DNA from: Flavobacterium ustbae
GTDB taxonomy: Bacteria; Bacteroidota; Bacteroidia; Flavobacteriales; Flavobacteriaceae
Reading direction: 5' to 3'
Length of the DNA: 64,000 nt
NCBI RefSeq assembly: GCF_003946915.1
Contig: NZ_RPOC01000006.1
Coordinates: forward strand, 62,001 to 126,000
The translations under genes were made by a program, and so were the position numbers. Positions 18,061 to 26,520 of this stretch are shown in pieces (position 1 is the stretch's first letter; each line of letters starts with the position of its first letter). The notes below the pieces were generated by a model. That model made no database searches. It saw nothing but the letters and a program-made list of their open reading frames with translations, and had not been told where the DNA came from.

Positions 18061-18885
18061 ATGAAAAAATTAATTCTTCTTTTAAGCTTCCTTTTCTTCG
18101 GAATTTCTCTTTCGGCACAACCTACAGAATATGAAACAAAAAATAATGTTCAATATTATAATGCATCAGTAAATAAATCAGACAAATACATTAGCGAAAG
18201 ATGTGTTTTAGATATTTATTATCCTAAAAATAAAACCGGATTCGCAACAATCGTTTGGTTTCACGGCGGCGGATTAACTGGCGGAAGCAAAGAAATTCCG
18301 GAAGCGTTAAAAAATAAAGGTTTTGCTATTATTGGCGTAAACTACAGACTTTCTCCAAAAGTAAAAGCGGCAAAATGTATTGAAGATGCGGCGGCGGCGG
18401 TTGCTTGGGCTTTTAATAACATCACGAATTATGGTGGTGATAAATCTCAGATTTTTGTTTCTGGACATTCAGCGGGAGCTTATTTAAGTTTGATGATTGG
18501 TTTAGACAAAAAATGGCTTCAGAAAGAAAACATCGACGCCAACTCAATTGCAGGACTTATCCCATTTAGCAGTCAATGCATTACCCATTTTGAGATTAGA
18601 AGAGAAAATGGAATTCCAGAGAAACAGCCAACAATTGACGAATTTGCTCCTTTATATCACGTTCGTGCAGATGTTCCGCCAGTATTGTTAATTACAGGAG
18701 ATCGTGAACTGGAAATGTTGGGCCGTTATGAAGAAAACGCATACATGGCTAGAATGATGAAACTGGTTGGACATACGCAAACCAAACTTTATGAATTAGA
18801 CGGCTACAATCACGGAATGACAGAACCTGCTTTTCCGCTTTTGGTTAATGAGGTCAACCGAATTTTAAAAGAACGTAAAAAATAA
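18061..18885 (+). CDS. secreted alpha/beta hydrolase (esterase type)
   Basis: A 274-residue protein with a signal peptide ending near SLSAQ. The alpha/beta-hydrolase fold shows an oxyanion motif WFHGGGLTGGS and nucleophile elbow GHSAGAY (Ser about 142). The acid and base are probably Asp in TGDRELE and His in GYNHGM. The HGGG motif places it with the carboxylesterase / BD-FAE-like (hormone-sensitive lipase) group. A substrate cannot be assigned. A second small hydrolase follows 23 bases later, probably in the same operon. Confidence 0.87.
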   Translation: MKKLILLLSFLFFGISLSAQPTEYETKNNVQYYNASVNKSDKYISERCVLDIYYPKNKTGFATIVWFHGGGLTGGSKEIPEALKNKGFAIIGVNYRLSPKVKAAKCIEDAAAAVAWAFNNITNYGGDKSQIFVSGHSAGAYLSLMIGLDKKWLQKENIDANSIAGLIPFSSQCITHFEIRRENGIPEKQPTIDEFAPLYHVRADVPPVLLITGDRELEMLGRYEENAYMARMMKLVGHTQTKLYELDGYNHGMTEPAFPLLVNEVNRILKERKK

Positions 18886-18908
18886 TCACTAAATAAAAAT
18901 CCACGGCA

Positions 18909-19454
18909 ATGGAGACACAATTATTAATTATACCAGGACTTGGAGATTCTGGAGATAAACACTGGCAGACCTTTTGGCACAAAAAATTCGAAAATTCAAT
19001 TCGAGTTGTGCAAGATAATTGGGATGAACCTATTCGTGCAGAATGGCTTGAAAGATTAAACGACTATATTTCAAAATTAGATAAACCAACGGTTTTGGTA
19101 GCGCATAGCTTAGCCGTTTCATTGGTTTTGCATTGGGCAGAAAAATACAATAATCCAAACATTATTGGTGCCTTTTTGGTTGCGCCTGCAGATGTCGATT
19201 CACCGGAACATACACCAGAATGCACGAGAAATTTTTCGCCAATGCCAATTTACAAATTACCTTTTCCATCGGTTGTGGTAGCAAGTGAAAATGATCCTTA
19301 TGCTGCATTCGAAAGAAAAAAATACTTCGCAGAAAAATGGGGAAGCGATTTTGTTAATGTCGGAAAACAAGGTCACATCAATTCCGATTCTGATTTGAAA
19401 TACTGGGAAGAAGGACAGGAGATATTACGTGAGTTTCTTTCTAAAATAAATTAA
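18909..19454 (+). CDS. RBBP9/YdeN family alpha/beta hydrolase
   Basis: A 181-residue cytoplasmic serine hydrolase of the RBBP9/YdeN family. The opening LLIIPGLGDSGDKHWQTFW is typical. The nucleophile lies in VAHSLAVSL (Ser about 68), the acid in ASENDPYA and the base in GHINSDSD. Substrate unknown. It follows another alpha/beta hydrolase by 23 bases. Confidence 0.9.
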   Translation: METQLLIIPGLGDSGDKHWQTFWHKKFENSIRVVQDNWDEPIRAEWLERLNDYISKLDKPTVLVAHSLAVSLVLHWAEKYNNPNIIGAFLVAPADVDSPEHTPECTRNFSPMPIYKLPFPSVVVASENDPYAAFERKKYFAEKWGSDFVNVGKQGHINSDSDLKYWEEGQEILREFLSKIN

Positions 19455-19632
19455 GAGTATTCAGTGGTCAGATTTTTAGTGATCAGTTGTCAGGGTGAGC
19501 GGAGTCAAAGCCCATTCCAATAGGAACGCCCTTCTCCCGAAGCTTCGGGATCGCTCAGGGTGACAATTCTATTCAAAACTAGCAATCAACCAAAGACTGA
19601 CCACTAAAAAACTGAACACTGATCACTAAAAC
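19455..19632. repeat. nested dyad repeat: CAGTG words around a TCCCGAAGCTTCGGGA palindrome
   Basis: Three shells can be read. The outer words 'cagtggtcag...agtgatcag' (19459-19488) are mirrored by 'ctgaccact...ctgatcact' (19597-19627). Inside are GTCAGGGTGAGCGG (19488-19501) and CGCTCAGGGTGAC (about 19552-19564). At the centre lies the perfect palindrome TCCCGAAGCTTCGGGA (19535-19550). Confidence 0.7.
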
Positions 19633-19968
19633 CTACCCAATCCTCAATCCATTTTCTATTTTAAAATCGGGAGCTAATAAAATTACATCTCCCTCCTCGC
19701 CTACAGCTCCGAGAACCAAACATTCACTCATAAATTTTCCAATTTGTTTTTTCGGGAAATTGACAACCGCCACAATCTGACGATTTACTAAATCTTCCTT
19801 TTGATATCTTTTGGTTATTTGTGCCGAAGATTTTCTGATACCTATTTCAGAACCAAAATCAATTGTCAGCTGAAAGGCTGGTTTTCTGGCTTCGGGAAAA
19901 TCATTTACTTCTATAATGGTTCCGATACGCATGTCGGTTCGCTCAAATTCATTCCAAGTCAAATCCAT
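19633..19968 (-). CDS. csaA: CsaA-like tRNA-binding (OB-fold) protein
   Basis: A 111-residue single OB-fold of the tRNA-binding domain family. It begins WNEFERTDMRIGTIIEVNDFPEARKPAF and carries the RKSSAQITKRY segment typical of CsaA. The family is described as a secretion-associated chaperone and tRNA-binding dimer. Length is normal for CsaA (about 110). It stands alone on the minus strand. Confidence 0.9.
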   Translation of the reverse strand: MDLTWNEFERTDMRIGTIIEVNDFPEARKPAFQLTIDFGSEIGIRKSSAQITKRYQKEDLVNRQIVAVVNFPKKQIGKFMSECLVLGAVGEEGDVILLAPDFKIENGLRIG

Positions 19969-20093
19969 ATTTATTCTTTTATTACAAACCTATAAATTTT
20001 GTAATTAATGCGCCTAATTCTATAACCCATTTGTTTTACTTACAATCTAATTTTACTAGAGAAAGGATTAAACTAACGTAAAAAGATATAAAC

Positions 20094-20987
20094 ATGGAAC
20101 ATACTGAACCAAATGCATGCATGTCAATTAAAGATTTTGAATCTAACTTAAAACAGGTTCATACTGATAAATACATAGAGGTCGCGCAAAATGTAAGACT
20201 ATATGTAAAAGATTACGGTCAGGGAAAACCGGTGATTTTGATTCACGGTTGGCCACTTTCTAATGAAATGTGGGAATATCAAATAGATCATTTAGTACAA
20301 AACAATTTCCGCGTAATTGCCTACGACCGTCGCGGATTTGGTAAATCGTCTCAACCTTGGGATGGTTACGATTATGATACTTTGACAGATGATCTTCAAG
20401 AAATTATCGAACAATTGGAATTAACAGACGTAACACTTGTCGGATTCTCAATGGGTGGTGGCGAAGTTGTTCGTTATTTTAGCCGTCATGGCGGAAAAAA
20501 TGTTACTAAAATTGCTCTAATTTCTTCAATCATTCCTTTTCTTTTAAAAACACACGATAATCCTGATGGACATCCAAAAGAGAAAAGTGAAAATACAGCA
20601 ACTGCGCTTAAAGAAGATCGAATCGGATTTATAGATAATTTCGGAAAAACATTTTTTGGCGTTAATATCATCAATAAACCTTTAAGCACTCCTTTATTGG
20701 AATACTATAGAGCTTTATGCTCTGCAGCCTCTCCTCGTGCCACTTTAAAATGTGCCGAATCATTCTCTTTTACAGATTTTAGAGATGAATTGGATTTTAT
20801 AAAGGTTCCAACTCTAATTATTCATGGAGACGACGATAAAATCGTACCTATTGATCTTACTTCTAGAAAAGCAGCAAAATCAATAGCAAACAACACTTAC
20901 ATCGAATACGAAGGAGCGCCACACGGCTTATTTTATACCGACAGAGAAAAACTGAATGAGGATTTATTGCAATTTCTGAATTCGTAA
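20094..20987 (+). CDS. alpha/beta hydrolase, chloroperoxidase-like
   Basis: A 297-residue alpha/beta hydrolase similar to cofactor-free haloperoxidases/esterases. The oxyanion motif is LIHGWPLSNEMW, with YDRRGFGKSSQP next to it. The nucleophile is in GFSMGGGEV (Ser about 125), the acid in IHGDDDKIVP and the base in GAPHGLF. The first 27 residues extend beyond the usual start; an ATG at 20121 is a possible alternative. 'Peroxidase' activity of this group is often a side reaction, so the physiological substrate is open. Confidence 0.87.
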   Translation: MEHTEPNACMSIKDFESNLKQVHTDKYIEVAQNVRLYVKDYGQGKPVILIHGWPLSNEMWEYQIDHLVQNNFRVIAYDRRGFGKSSQPWDGYDYDTLTDDLQEIIEQLELTDVTLVGFSMGGGEVVRYFSRHGGKNVTKIALISSIIPFLLKTHDNPDGHPKEKSENTATALKEDRIGFIDNFGKTFFGVNIINKPLSTPLLEYYRALCSAASPRATLKCAESFSFTDFRDELDFIKVPTLIIHGDDDKIVPIDLTSRKAAKSIANNTYIEYEGAPHGLFYTDREKLNEDLLQFLNS

Positions 20988-21001
20988 AAAATAAAATAAA
21001 A

Positions 21002-21053
21002 AAATATCCAAAGAAGCAAGCTAATATAGCTAACTGCTTCTTTGGATATTTTT
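21002..21053 (+). terminator. strong terminator after hydrolase gene
   Basis: A 17-bp perfect stem (21002-21018 with 21035-21051, containing ATCCAAAGAAGCA) with a 16-base interior and trailing Ts. Confidence 0.9.
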
Positions 21054-21116
21054 ATTGTTGTGCTCTTTTATTTACAGATTTTTAAAGCTATTTTTGAGAA
21101 TCAAATTTGAAATAAA

Positions 21117-21671
21117 ATGGCACGAACAGAATCAACAATGCTTCCACTAGGAACAATTGCTCCTGAATTTTATCTAAAAGATACCAATTCAAATCATACT
21201 TTTTCTTTTGAAGATTTAAAAGGTTCTAAAGGCACTTTGGTGATGTTTATCTGCAATCATTGTCCGTTTGTGCATCATGTTATTACAGAAATTGTAATGA
21301 TTGCCAATGATTACCGTGTGCAAGGCCTTGGCGTAATTGCGATTTCTAGCAATGATGCTGTAAAATATCCTCAAGATGGTCCAGAATTGATGACCGATTT
21401 CGCTATGGAAAATAAAATCGATTTTCCTTATTTATATGATGAAAGCCAAGAAACTGCCAAAGCTTATCAAGCGGCTTGTACGCCAGATTTCTATTTATTT
21501 GATAGTCAAGACAAATTGTTTTACCGTGGCCAGCTAGACGATTCAAGACCTGGCAACGGAATTCCACTTAGCGGAAGCGATCTTAGAGGCGCTATCGATG
21601 CCTTGATTTACAACAGAAGTTTAAAAGAACCGCAGAAACCAAGTTTAGGCTGTGGCATAAAATGGAAGTAA
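21117..21671 (+). CDS. thioredoxin-fold redoxin (AhpC/TSA-like)
   Basis: A 184-residue cytoplasmic protein with a thioredoxin fold. The opening is LPLGTIAPEFYLKDTNSNHTF. The active-site motif is ICNHCPFVHHV (CxxC about residues 43-46), followed by VIAISSNDAVKYPQDGPE and the cis-Pro region CTPDFYLFD. The CNHCPFV motif marks a family widely annotated as thioredoxin-family or peroxiredoxin-like. Its physiological partner is not known. No signal peptide. Confidence 0.88.
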   Translation: MARTESTMLPLGTIAPEFYLKDTNSNHTFSFEDLKGSKGTLVMFICNHCPFVHHVITEIVMIANDYRVQGLGVIAISSNDAVKYPQDGPELMTDFAMENKIDFPYLYDESQETAKAYQAACTPDFYLFDSQDKLFYRGQLDDSRPGNGIPLSGSDLRGAIDALIYNRSLKEPQKPSLGCGIKWK

Positions 21672-21698
21672 TTACGCATTAATTTTAAAAAGATTTTG

Positions 21699-21706
21699 TA
21701 TCTTTG
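21699..21706 (+). promoter_or_regulatory. promoter -7 element for candidate RNA
   Basis: TATCTTTG, a close match to the Bacteroidota TAnnTTTG element, 28 bases after the redoxin stop. A convincing -33 TTG is not seen. Confidence 0.5.
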
Positions 21707-21890
21707 CCCCTCAGTTTAGTCATCTTTATGAGAAATATAATACCATCTACAGCCTCTATAAAGCCGTTTTGCATAGCAAAACCGCTTCTTGCTGTAATTA
21801 TTTCGCATAATAAGGCCTTTATTTTTTAGGCCTCCGTCTACTTCACTTTTTCTTCTTTTTGACGGAGGATTTTACCAGATTTTAAACATT
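21707..21890 (+). ncRNA. candidate structured RNA or leader with a short ORF
   Basis: Three stems follow the promoter motif in order. The first is GCCGTTTTGC-ata-GCAAAACCGC (21763-21785, nine of ten pairs). The second is AGGCC...GGCCT (about 21813-21832). The third is CCTCCGTC (21831-21838) with GACGGAGG (21861-21868), eight perfect pairs followed by ATTTT. A 33-codon frame from ATG 21728 to TAG 21827 starts MRNIIPSTASIKPF and covers the first stem. It could be a leader peptide, an sRNA or a cis-regulatory leader for the Gre-like gene at 22037. I do not recognise an RNA family. Confidence 0.45.
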
Positions 21891-22036
21891 TTATTTATTT
21901 GACAAAATCAAATTGGTCAGATATTTTTTTGTTTTTCGCCATTTTAAAGATTTCAAAAACAATATTAAAAGCTTCGCATCAGCTTTTTTACAAACATTCG
22001 CATATAAATTAGTATAACAATAAAATTCAGATAGAT

Positions 22037-22429
22037 ATGAAACCAATACCCACTTTCTGCAAAGCAGATTATCAATTTTTAAGAGAATTGATTTTAAAAA
22101 ATAAAAATGAAACGAATACAAAAGAAGCCAATCAGCTTTCACAAGAATTAGATCGTGCCGTAATTAGCAAGGAAAGCGATTTAAATTCGGTGATTCGCAT
22201 CCATTCATTTGTAACGATCGAAGACGTAAAAGCTGGCAAACAAATGAAAATTCAGATCGTTTTGCCTTCTGAAGCAGATATAAAACAATCTAAAATCTCA
22301 ATCTTGGCACCTCTAAGCGTTGCTATTATTGGTTTTAAAGAAAATGATCAGGTTGACTGGGAATTGCCTGCTGGTATTAAAACGTTAAAAATTGTCGCTG
22401 TAGACAATACTGAAGTACATCACTCCTAA
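22037..22429 (+). CDS. GreA/GreB family (Rnk-like) elongation factor
   Basis: A 130-residue protein whose C-terminal half matches the GreA/GreB FKBP-like domain (KISILAPLSVAIIGFKENDQVDWELPAGIKTLKI). The N-terminal part is a short helical segment (FLRELILKNKNETNTKEANQLSQEL) that may be a reduced coiled coil. Such short Gre-like proteins probably bind RNA polymerase at its secondary channel. Whether it stimulates transcript cleavage cannot be told, because the coiled coil is short. A structured leader may lie upstream, and a terminator follows the stop. Confidence 0.87.
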   Translation: MKPIPTFCKADYQFLRELILKNKNETNTKEANQLSQELDRAVISKESDLNSVIRIHSFVTIEDVKAGKQMKIQIVLPSEADIKQSKISILAPLSVAIIGFKENDQVDWELPAGIKTLKIVAVDNTEVHHS

Positions 22430-22435
22430 ATTTTT

Positions 22436-22467
22436 AAACACCTCATTTGCATGACGGTGTTTTTTTA
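22436..22467 (+). terminator. terminator after Gre-like gene
   Basis: Stem AAACACC with GGTGTTT, loop of 13 bases, then a run of seven Ts; six bases after the stop. Confidence 0.85.
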
Positions 22468-22484
22468 TATCTATCTGAAAACAA

Positions 22485-22511
22485 AAAAACTGTTCGATTG
22501 AGCAGTTTTTT
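22485..22511 (-). terminator. terminator after cytochrome lipoprotein gene
   Basis: Stem AAAAACTG with CAGTTTTT. It lies just past the minus-strand cytochrome gene and is flanked by runs of A and T on both sides, so it may act in both directions. Confidence 0.75.
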
Positions 22512-22525
22512 TGTTTTTAAGCACA

Positions 22526-22843
22526 TTATAATTGTGAATGAATATACTTGGTAATCGATGCCATTTTCACATCATCCAATTTTGCTTTTTTCTGCATGCG
22601 TACTAGAATTGGTGCCCAATCTTCTTTAGAAAAATCTTGTGGCTCATACAATTTATGACATCTTGCACAACTGTTTTCATAAAGGTTTTTGCCTTCTGCT
22701 AATTCTGGCGTTAAATCTACCGCAGGAGCTTTTTCTTCAACTGGAGCTGCTACTGGAGTTGCTGCAACCGCGGTCGTTTTTTTTGTTCCGCATGAAGCCA
22801 AAGCAAAAGCCAATCCTGTTAGGATTATATATTTTTTCATCAT
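22526..22843 (-). CDS. monohaem c-type cytochrome lipoprotein
   Basis: A 105-residue protein. The N-terminus is a lipoprotein signal with lipobox ALASC (Cys18). An Ala/Pro/Val-rich linker follows (about 19-45), then a small cytochrome c domain with the haem motif CARCH (about 59-63). The distal Met ligand is probably in RMQKKAK or VKMASI. It is likely tethered to a membrane on the periplasmic side as an electron carrier. The start is ATG 22843 or 22840 (MMKK or MKK). Confidence 0.88.
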   Translation of the reverse strand: MMKKYIILTGLAFALASCGTKKTTAVAATPVAAPVEEKAPAVDLTPELAEGKNLYENSCARCHKLYEPQDFSKEDWAPILVRMQKKAKLDDVKMASITKYIHSQL

Positions 22844-22862
22844 CTTTGTTTTTTAGTAAATA

Positions 22863-22895
22863 TAAAAAAAATCCCATTCGGCATGCGAATGGGAT
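22863..22895 (-). terminator. terminator after cyclophilin-FKBP gene
   Basis: A 10-bp perfect stem, ATCCCATTCG with CGAATGGGAT, loop GCATG, followed on the minus strand by a T-run. Confidence 0.88.
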
Positions 22896-22930
22896 TACTT
22901 ATAAAGACAATTTAAAATTGATCTAAATTC

Positions 22931-23863
22931 TTATTTTACGTCCATTAATTCAACGTCAAAAATCAAAGTTGCGTTTGGCGGGATAACTCCTCCTGCACCT
23001 GCTGGTCCGTAAGCTAAATCAGATGGAATTACAAAACGAGCTTTGTCTCCAACTTGCAATAAAGCAATACCTTCGTCCCATCCTTCAATAACTTGTCCAA
23101 TTCCTAATTTGAATTCGATTGGTTTTTTACGTGGGTAAGAAGAATCAAAAACTTTTCCATTTTCTAAAGATCCTTCGTAGTGAACAGAAACCGTTTTTCC
23201 AGCCTCAGCTTTTTTACCGTCTCCTTTTTGAATCATTTTGTAACGTAAACCTGTTTCAGTTCTATCAAAACCGGCAGCCAATTGTTCCATTTTTGCTTCA
23301 GATTCTGCTTTTAAAGCTGCTTCTCTTTTTAGACGAGCACCTTTTAAACCGATGAAAGCTTCAATAGCATTCCATTTTTGAGCTTCTTCACCAACTCTGA
23401 TAATCTCAACAGACTCTAAGTTATCACCTTGAGCAACAGCATCAACAATATCTTGTCCTTCTACAACGTGTCCAAAAACACTGTGTTTATTATCCAACCA
23501 AGGAGTTGGAACATGCGTAATGAAAAACTGAGAACCATTACTTCCTGGCCCTGAGTTTGCCATAGAAAGAACTCCTGGACGATCGTGTTTTAAACTTGGG
23601 TGAAACTCGTCATCAAATTTGTAACCTGGATCTCCTGTTCCTGTTCCTTTTGGGCAACCACCTTGAATCATGAAATCTGCAATAACTCTGTGGAAAGTTA
23701 ATCCGTCATAGAATTTTTGTCCTTGAGGTTTTACTTTGTTTTCCATATTTCCTTCTGCAAGAGCAACAAAATTTCCTACAGTTCCTGGCGTCAAATCGTG
23801 TGTCAATTTTACTAAAATTGAACCTTTGCTAGTATTGAATTTAGCGTATATTCCGTTTTCCAT
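22931..23863 (-). CDS. dual-family immunophilin: cyclophilin-FKBP fusion peptidyl-prolyl isomerase
   Basis: A 310-residue cytoplasmic protein with two complete but unrelated prolyl-isomerase domains. Residues about 5-165 are a cyclophilin ([42 protein letters not shown]). A charged helical linker follows (about 166-205). Residues about 205-310 are an FKBP ([54 protein letters not shown]). Such cyclophilin-FKBP fusions are known from Flavobacterium and relatives as dual-family immunophilins. It has no signal peptide. A TAAATTTG -7 element (minus, 23893-23886) has a TTG 17 bases upstream of it. Confidence 0.95.
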   Translation of the reverse strand: MENGIYAKFNTSKGSILVKLTHDLTPGTVGNFVALAEGNMENKVKPQGQKFYDGLTFHRVIADFMIQGGCPKGTGTGDPGYKFDDEFHPSLKHDRPGVLSMANSGPGSNGSQFFITHVPTPWLDNKHSVFGHVVEGQDIVDAVAQGDNLESVEIIRVGEEAQKWNAIEAFIGLKGARLKREAALKAESEAKMEQLAAGFDRTETGLRYKMIQKGDGKKAEAGKTVSVHYEGSLENGKVFDSSYPRKKPIEFKLGIGQVIEGWDEGIALLQVGDKARFVIPSDLAYGPAGAGGVIPPNATLIFDVELMDVK

Positions 23864-23905
23864 GTTGTTATTTTTAATTTGAAAGCAAATTTACAAATTA
23901 ATTTT

Positions 23906-25084
23906 TTAATCAATTTGTGCTTTCTGCTTTTTAGATTTATAAGTAAGTCCGTAAATTGTTAACGATAGCGCAGATAAAACCATACAGCCAATTGTTACGG
24001 CATGCCATCCGCCTAATTTCCAAAGTAATAATCCATACGCAGATCCTGCGGCTGTTCCTAAAAAGGTAAGCGACATAAATACGGTATTTAGTCTGTTTCT
24101 GGCTTCTGGCAATAAAGAATAAACGCGTGTCTGGTTTGAAATGTGAACGCCTTGAATTCCGATATCAATAAAAACAATTCCGATTGCAATTCCAATTACG
24201 CTTTCAATGGCAAAATAGAAAACCAAGAAGCTTATTAAAATCAATAAACAGCCATAGCCTACTGCAATTCTAGAGTTTCCTTTATCTCCAAGTTTTCCAA
24301 CCAAAGGCGCTGCCAAAGCTCCAGAAGCACCAACAATTCCAAATAATCCAATTGTAGCACTATTGAAGTTAAACGGCTCTCCAGAAAGCAATAAAACCAT
24401 TGTAGTCCAGAAAGCTCCAAATTGAGCAAAACTGAAAACATTGATTGCTGTTGCTTCGCGCAGAACTGGCTGTGTTTTTATTAGTGTAAATAGCGACTGA
24501 ATTAACTGTCCATAAGTTCCTTGAAATTGTGGTTTGTTGTACGGAAATTTACTTTGAATGACGAAAAAGATCAAAAGGCAAATTCCGGCCGCGATATAAA
24601 ACATTGACCTCCAACCTAAAACCTGACCGATAAAACCGCTTAAAGTTCGCGAAAGCAAAATTCCGACAAGAAGTCCGCTCATGATAGTTCCAACCACTTT
24701 TCCTCGCTGTTCTGGCGCGCTCAAAGAAGCTGCCAAAGGCAAAATAAGCTGTGGTACAATCGATGTGATTCCGATTAGCAGAGAAGCAATCTGTAAAACA
24801 AGAAAACTTTTGGCTGTTGCTGCAATCAATAAGGCAATTACAGTAGCAAAAGTGGTCATTAAAATTTGCCTTTTACGTTCTATTTTATCGCCAAGCGGCA
24901 CCATAAAAAACAGTCCGATAGCATAACCTGCCTGAGTTAGATACGTTATGGTTCCGGCACTTGCTTCTGGAATTTTAAATTCGTTGGCGATTAAGACAAT
25001 CAAAGGCTGGCAGTAGTAAAGATTTGCAACTATAAGACCCGTGCAAACTGCCATAAACAGTACATTAGTTTTTGATAAATTCAT
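23906..25084 (-). CDS. MFS transporter
   Basis: A 392-residue inner-membrane protein with about 12 hydrophobic segments. The loop motif VPLGDKIERKRQIL between helices 2 and 3 is the classic MFS signature, and the second half shows the echo APLVGKLGDKGNSR. It resembles drug:proton antiporters of the YgaY/sugar-efflux type. Substrate unknown. It begins with MNLSKTNVLFMAVCTGLIVANLYYCQPL. TATTTTTG on the minus strand (25096-25089) lies only five bases from the start codon, so a nearly leaderless transcript or another promoter is likely. Confidence 0.9.
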   Translation of the reverse strand: MNLSKTNVLFMAVCTGLIVANLYYCQPLIVLIANEFKIPEASAGTITYLTQAGYAIGLFFMVPLGDKIERKRQILMTTFATVIALLIAATAKSFLVLQIASLLIGITSIVPQLILPLAASLSAPEQRGKVVGTIMSGLLVGILLSRTLSGFIGQVLGWRSMFYIAAGICLLIFFVIQSKFPYNKPQFQGTYGQLIQSLFTLIKTQPVLREATAINVFSFAQFGAFWTTMVLLLSGEPFNFNSATIGLFGIVGASGALAAPLVGKLGDKGNSRIAVGYGCLLILISFLVFYFAIESVIGIAIGIVFIDIGIQGVHISNQTRVYSLLPEARNRLNTVFMSLTFLGTAAGSAYGLLLWKLGGWHAVTIGCMVLSALSLTIYGLTYKSKKQKAQID

Positions 25085-25290
25085 GCTGCAAAAATACCAA
25101 TCTAATCTTTAGCAAAACTTTAAAAAATATATAAAATTTTGTTTTTTGAACCATATAAGTCATATAAGTTCATTTAAAAAAGCTTTCGTGAAAATTTAAA
25201 TGTTTTTTATAAACCATATAAGTCATGTAAGTTTATTTAAACTAAACTCTTAAATTCTCTTATATGACTTATATGGTTTATTTTTTTAAT
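25085..25290. repeat. ATATAAGTCATATAAG dyad repeat
   Basis: The word CCATATAAGTCATATAAG (about 25152-25169) recurs in changed form at about 25216-25233. It is mirrored by CTTATATGACTTATATGG (about 25259-25276). A single related copy lies at 3112-3140. It forms a long hairpin between two genes of the same strand. Confidence 0.75.
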
Positions 25291-25632
25291 TTAATAGTTT
25301 AAAAAATCTTCTCTTGCAGGACTGAAAACATCTGTTAGCATTCCTGTTTCCAGACACACTACTCCGTGAACAGCATTTGGCGGAATGTAAAAACTATCTC
25401 CTTCTTTTAAAGTTTGTGTTACACCGCTAATGGTAACATCAAACTTTCCGCTTGCTATATACGTTACTTGCGAATGATAATGATCGTGCAAAGCCCCGAT
25501 TCCTCCTTTTTCAAAATGCACATTTACGAGCATTACTCTTTCGTCAAAAGCCAAAATCTTACGCTTAATTCCTTCACCAACTACTTCCCATTCGATTTCG
25601 TCTCCTTTTATAAATTCTTTGCTTGTTGCCAT
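25291..25632 (-). CDS. small cupin-domain protein
   Basis: A 113-residue single-domain cupin. Motif 1 reads GALHDHYHSQVTYIASGKF, with metal-ligand histidines, and motif 2 reads GDSFYIPPNAVHGV. A metal-binding beta-barrel is clear; the reaction is not. Small cupins of this type range from isomerases to sensors. It is the last gene of a three-gene minus-strand operon with the archaemetzincin-like gene (gap six bases) and the sugar-isomerase-like gene. Confidence 0.9.
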   Translation of the reverse strand: MATSKEFIKGDEIEWEVVGEGIKRKILAFDERVMLVNVHFEKGGIGALHDHYHSQVTYIASGKFDVTISGVTQTLKEGDSFYIPPNAVHGVVCLETGMLTDVFSPAREDFLNY

Positions 25633-25638
25633 TTATTT

Positions 25639-26511
25639 TTATTTTTTAATTTTTTCGAAGTCTTTTTTCATCAATGCTAATCCATCTGCAAGATTATTTT
25701 TTTCGAAGTAATTTTCTAATTCTTTCAATCTTTTAACATTATCGTATTTAAGTCCTGAATTCAATTTTCTCTGACAATTTGAACATAATCTAAGCGTGTG
25801 TTCATCTGTTTCTGACAAACTATTTGTCCCATTCATTACACAATTAGCATCAATGCAATGATGTAAACCAAACATGTGCCCAATTTCATGAGAACAGATT
25901 TTTAGCAATCTTTCTAGACATAAATTAAAATCAGCTCCCTTTAAACTTTTATCCTGCATTCTATAAATTGAACTTACTGCAATTCTATCTCTATATGATG
26001 CCAAACCAAAAACAAAACTCCATTCTGGTTTAGGGTACAAATCTACTTCGGTCAACGCCATTAATCCAACTCCATTTTGCGGTTTTTCCTTTTTCAAAAC
26101 ACTATCTAAAATAAATCCTGCCAAAAATTGTTCATTTTCATCTGGACCAATTCTTCTAGCATGTTTCGGAATAATATCATTTGAAACATTATTCAACGTT
26201 TTAGTTTCCAATTGAAAAAATATTTTCAAATATTCCTCAACCAATTTAATTTGTTTGGTTTGCAGTGAATCAAATTGACCTATTGGCTGGAGATAAATAA
26301 TATTATTTTCTTTTGTTGGGATTAAATGTTTTGAATTTAGAAACTGCTCAAAAGTCTGCCCCCGTTCCTTGTGAGAATACAGCCAGTCACCTGGTTTAGG
26401 AGGGTAGAGTTTAATGTCATTTTCCGAAATATTTTCAAAATAATCATTCTTGCCATTTTTAGAATTACAAGCGAAAAAAATCACAAAAACCAAAAAAAGA
26501 AGTTTCTTCAT
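25639..26511 (-). CDS. archaemetzincin-type zinc metalloprotease lipoprotein
   Basis: A 290-residue protein with a lipobox (FVIFFACNS, Cys15). Near residues 210-250 it carries HEIGHMFGLHHC, then IDANC, VM and a downstream CSNC pair. This is the archaemetzincin signature HExxHxxGxxHC-x4-C-x-M-x(16-17)-CxxC, here with 16 residues in the last gap. The three His of HExxHxxGxxH bind catalytic zinc; the four Cys probably bind a second, structural zinc. Archaemetzincins are best known from archaea and vertebrates; here the protein is probably a membrane-anchored peptidase facing the periplasm. Its neighbours are a Tat-exported isomerase-like protein and a cupin. Confidence 0.88.
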   Translation of the reverse strand: MKKLLFLVFVIFFACNSKNGKNDYFENISENDIKLYPPKPGDWLYSHKERGQTFEQFLNSKHLIPTKENNIIYLQPIGQFDSLQTKQIKLVEEYLKIFFQLETKTLNNVSNDIIPKHARRIGPDENEQFLAGFILDSVLKKEKPQNGVGLMALTEVDLYPKPEWSFVFGLASYRDRIAVSSIYRMQDKSLKGADFNLCLERLLKICSHEIGHMFGLHHCIDANCVMNGTNSLSETDEHTLRLCSNCQRKLNSGLKYDNVKRLKELENYFEKNNLADGLALMKKDFEKIKK

Positions 26512-26520
26512 AAAGAATAA

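Noticed and set aside
21891..22142. 83-aa frame on the minus strand ahead of the Gre-like gene
   Set aside because: It covers the leader and start of the real gene and has a random-looking composition.
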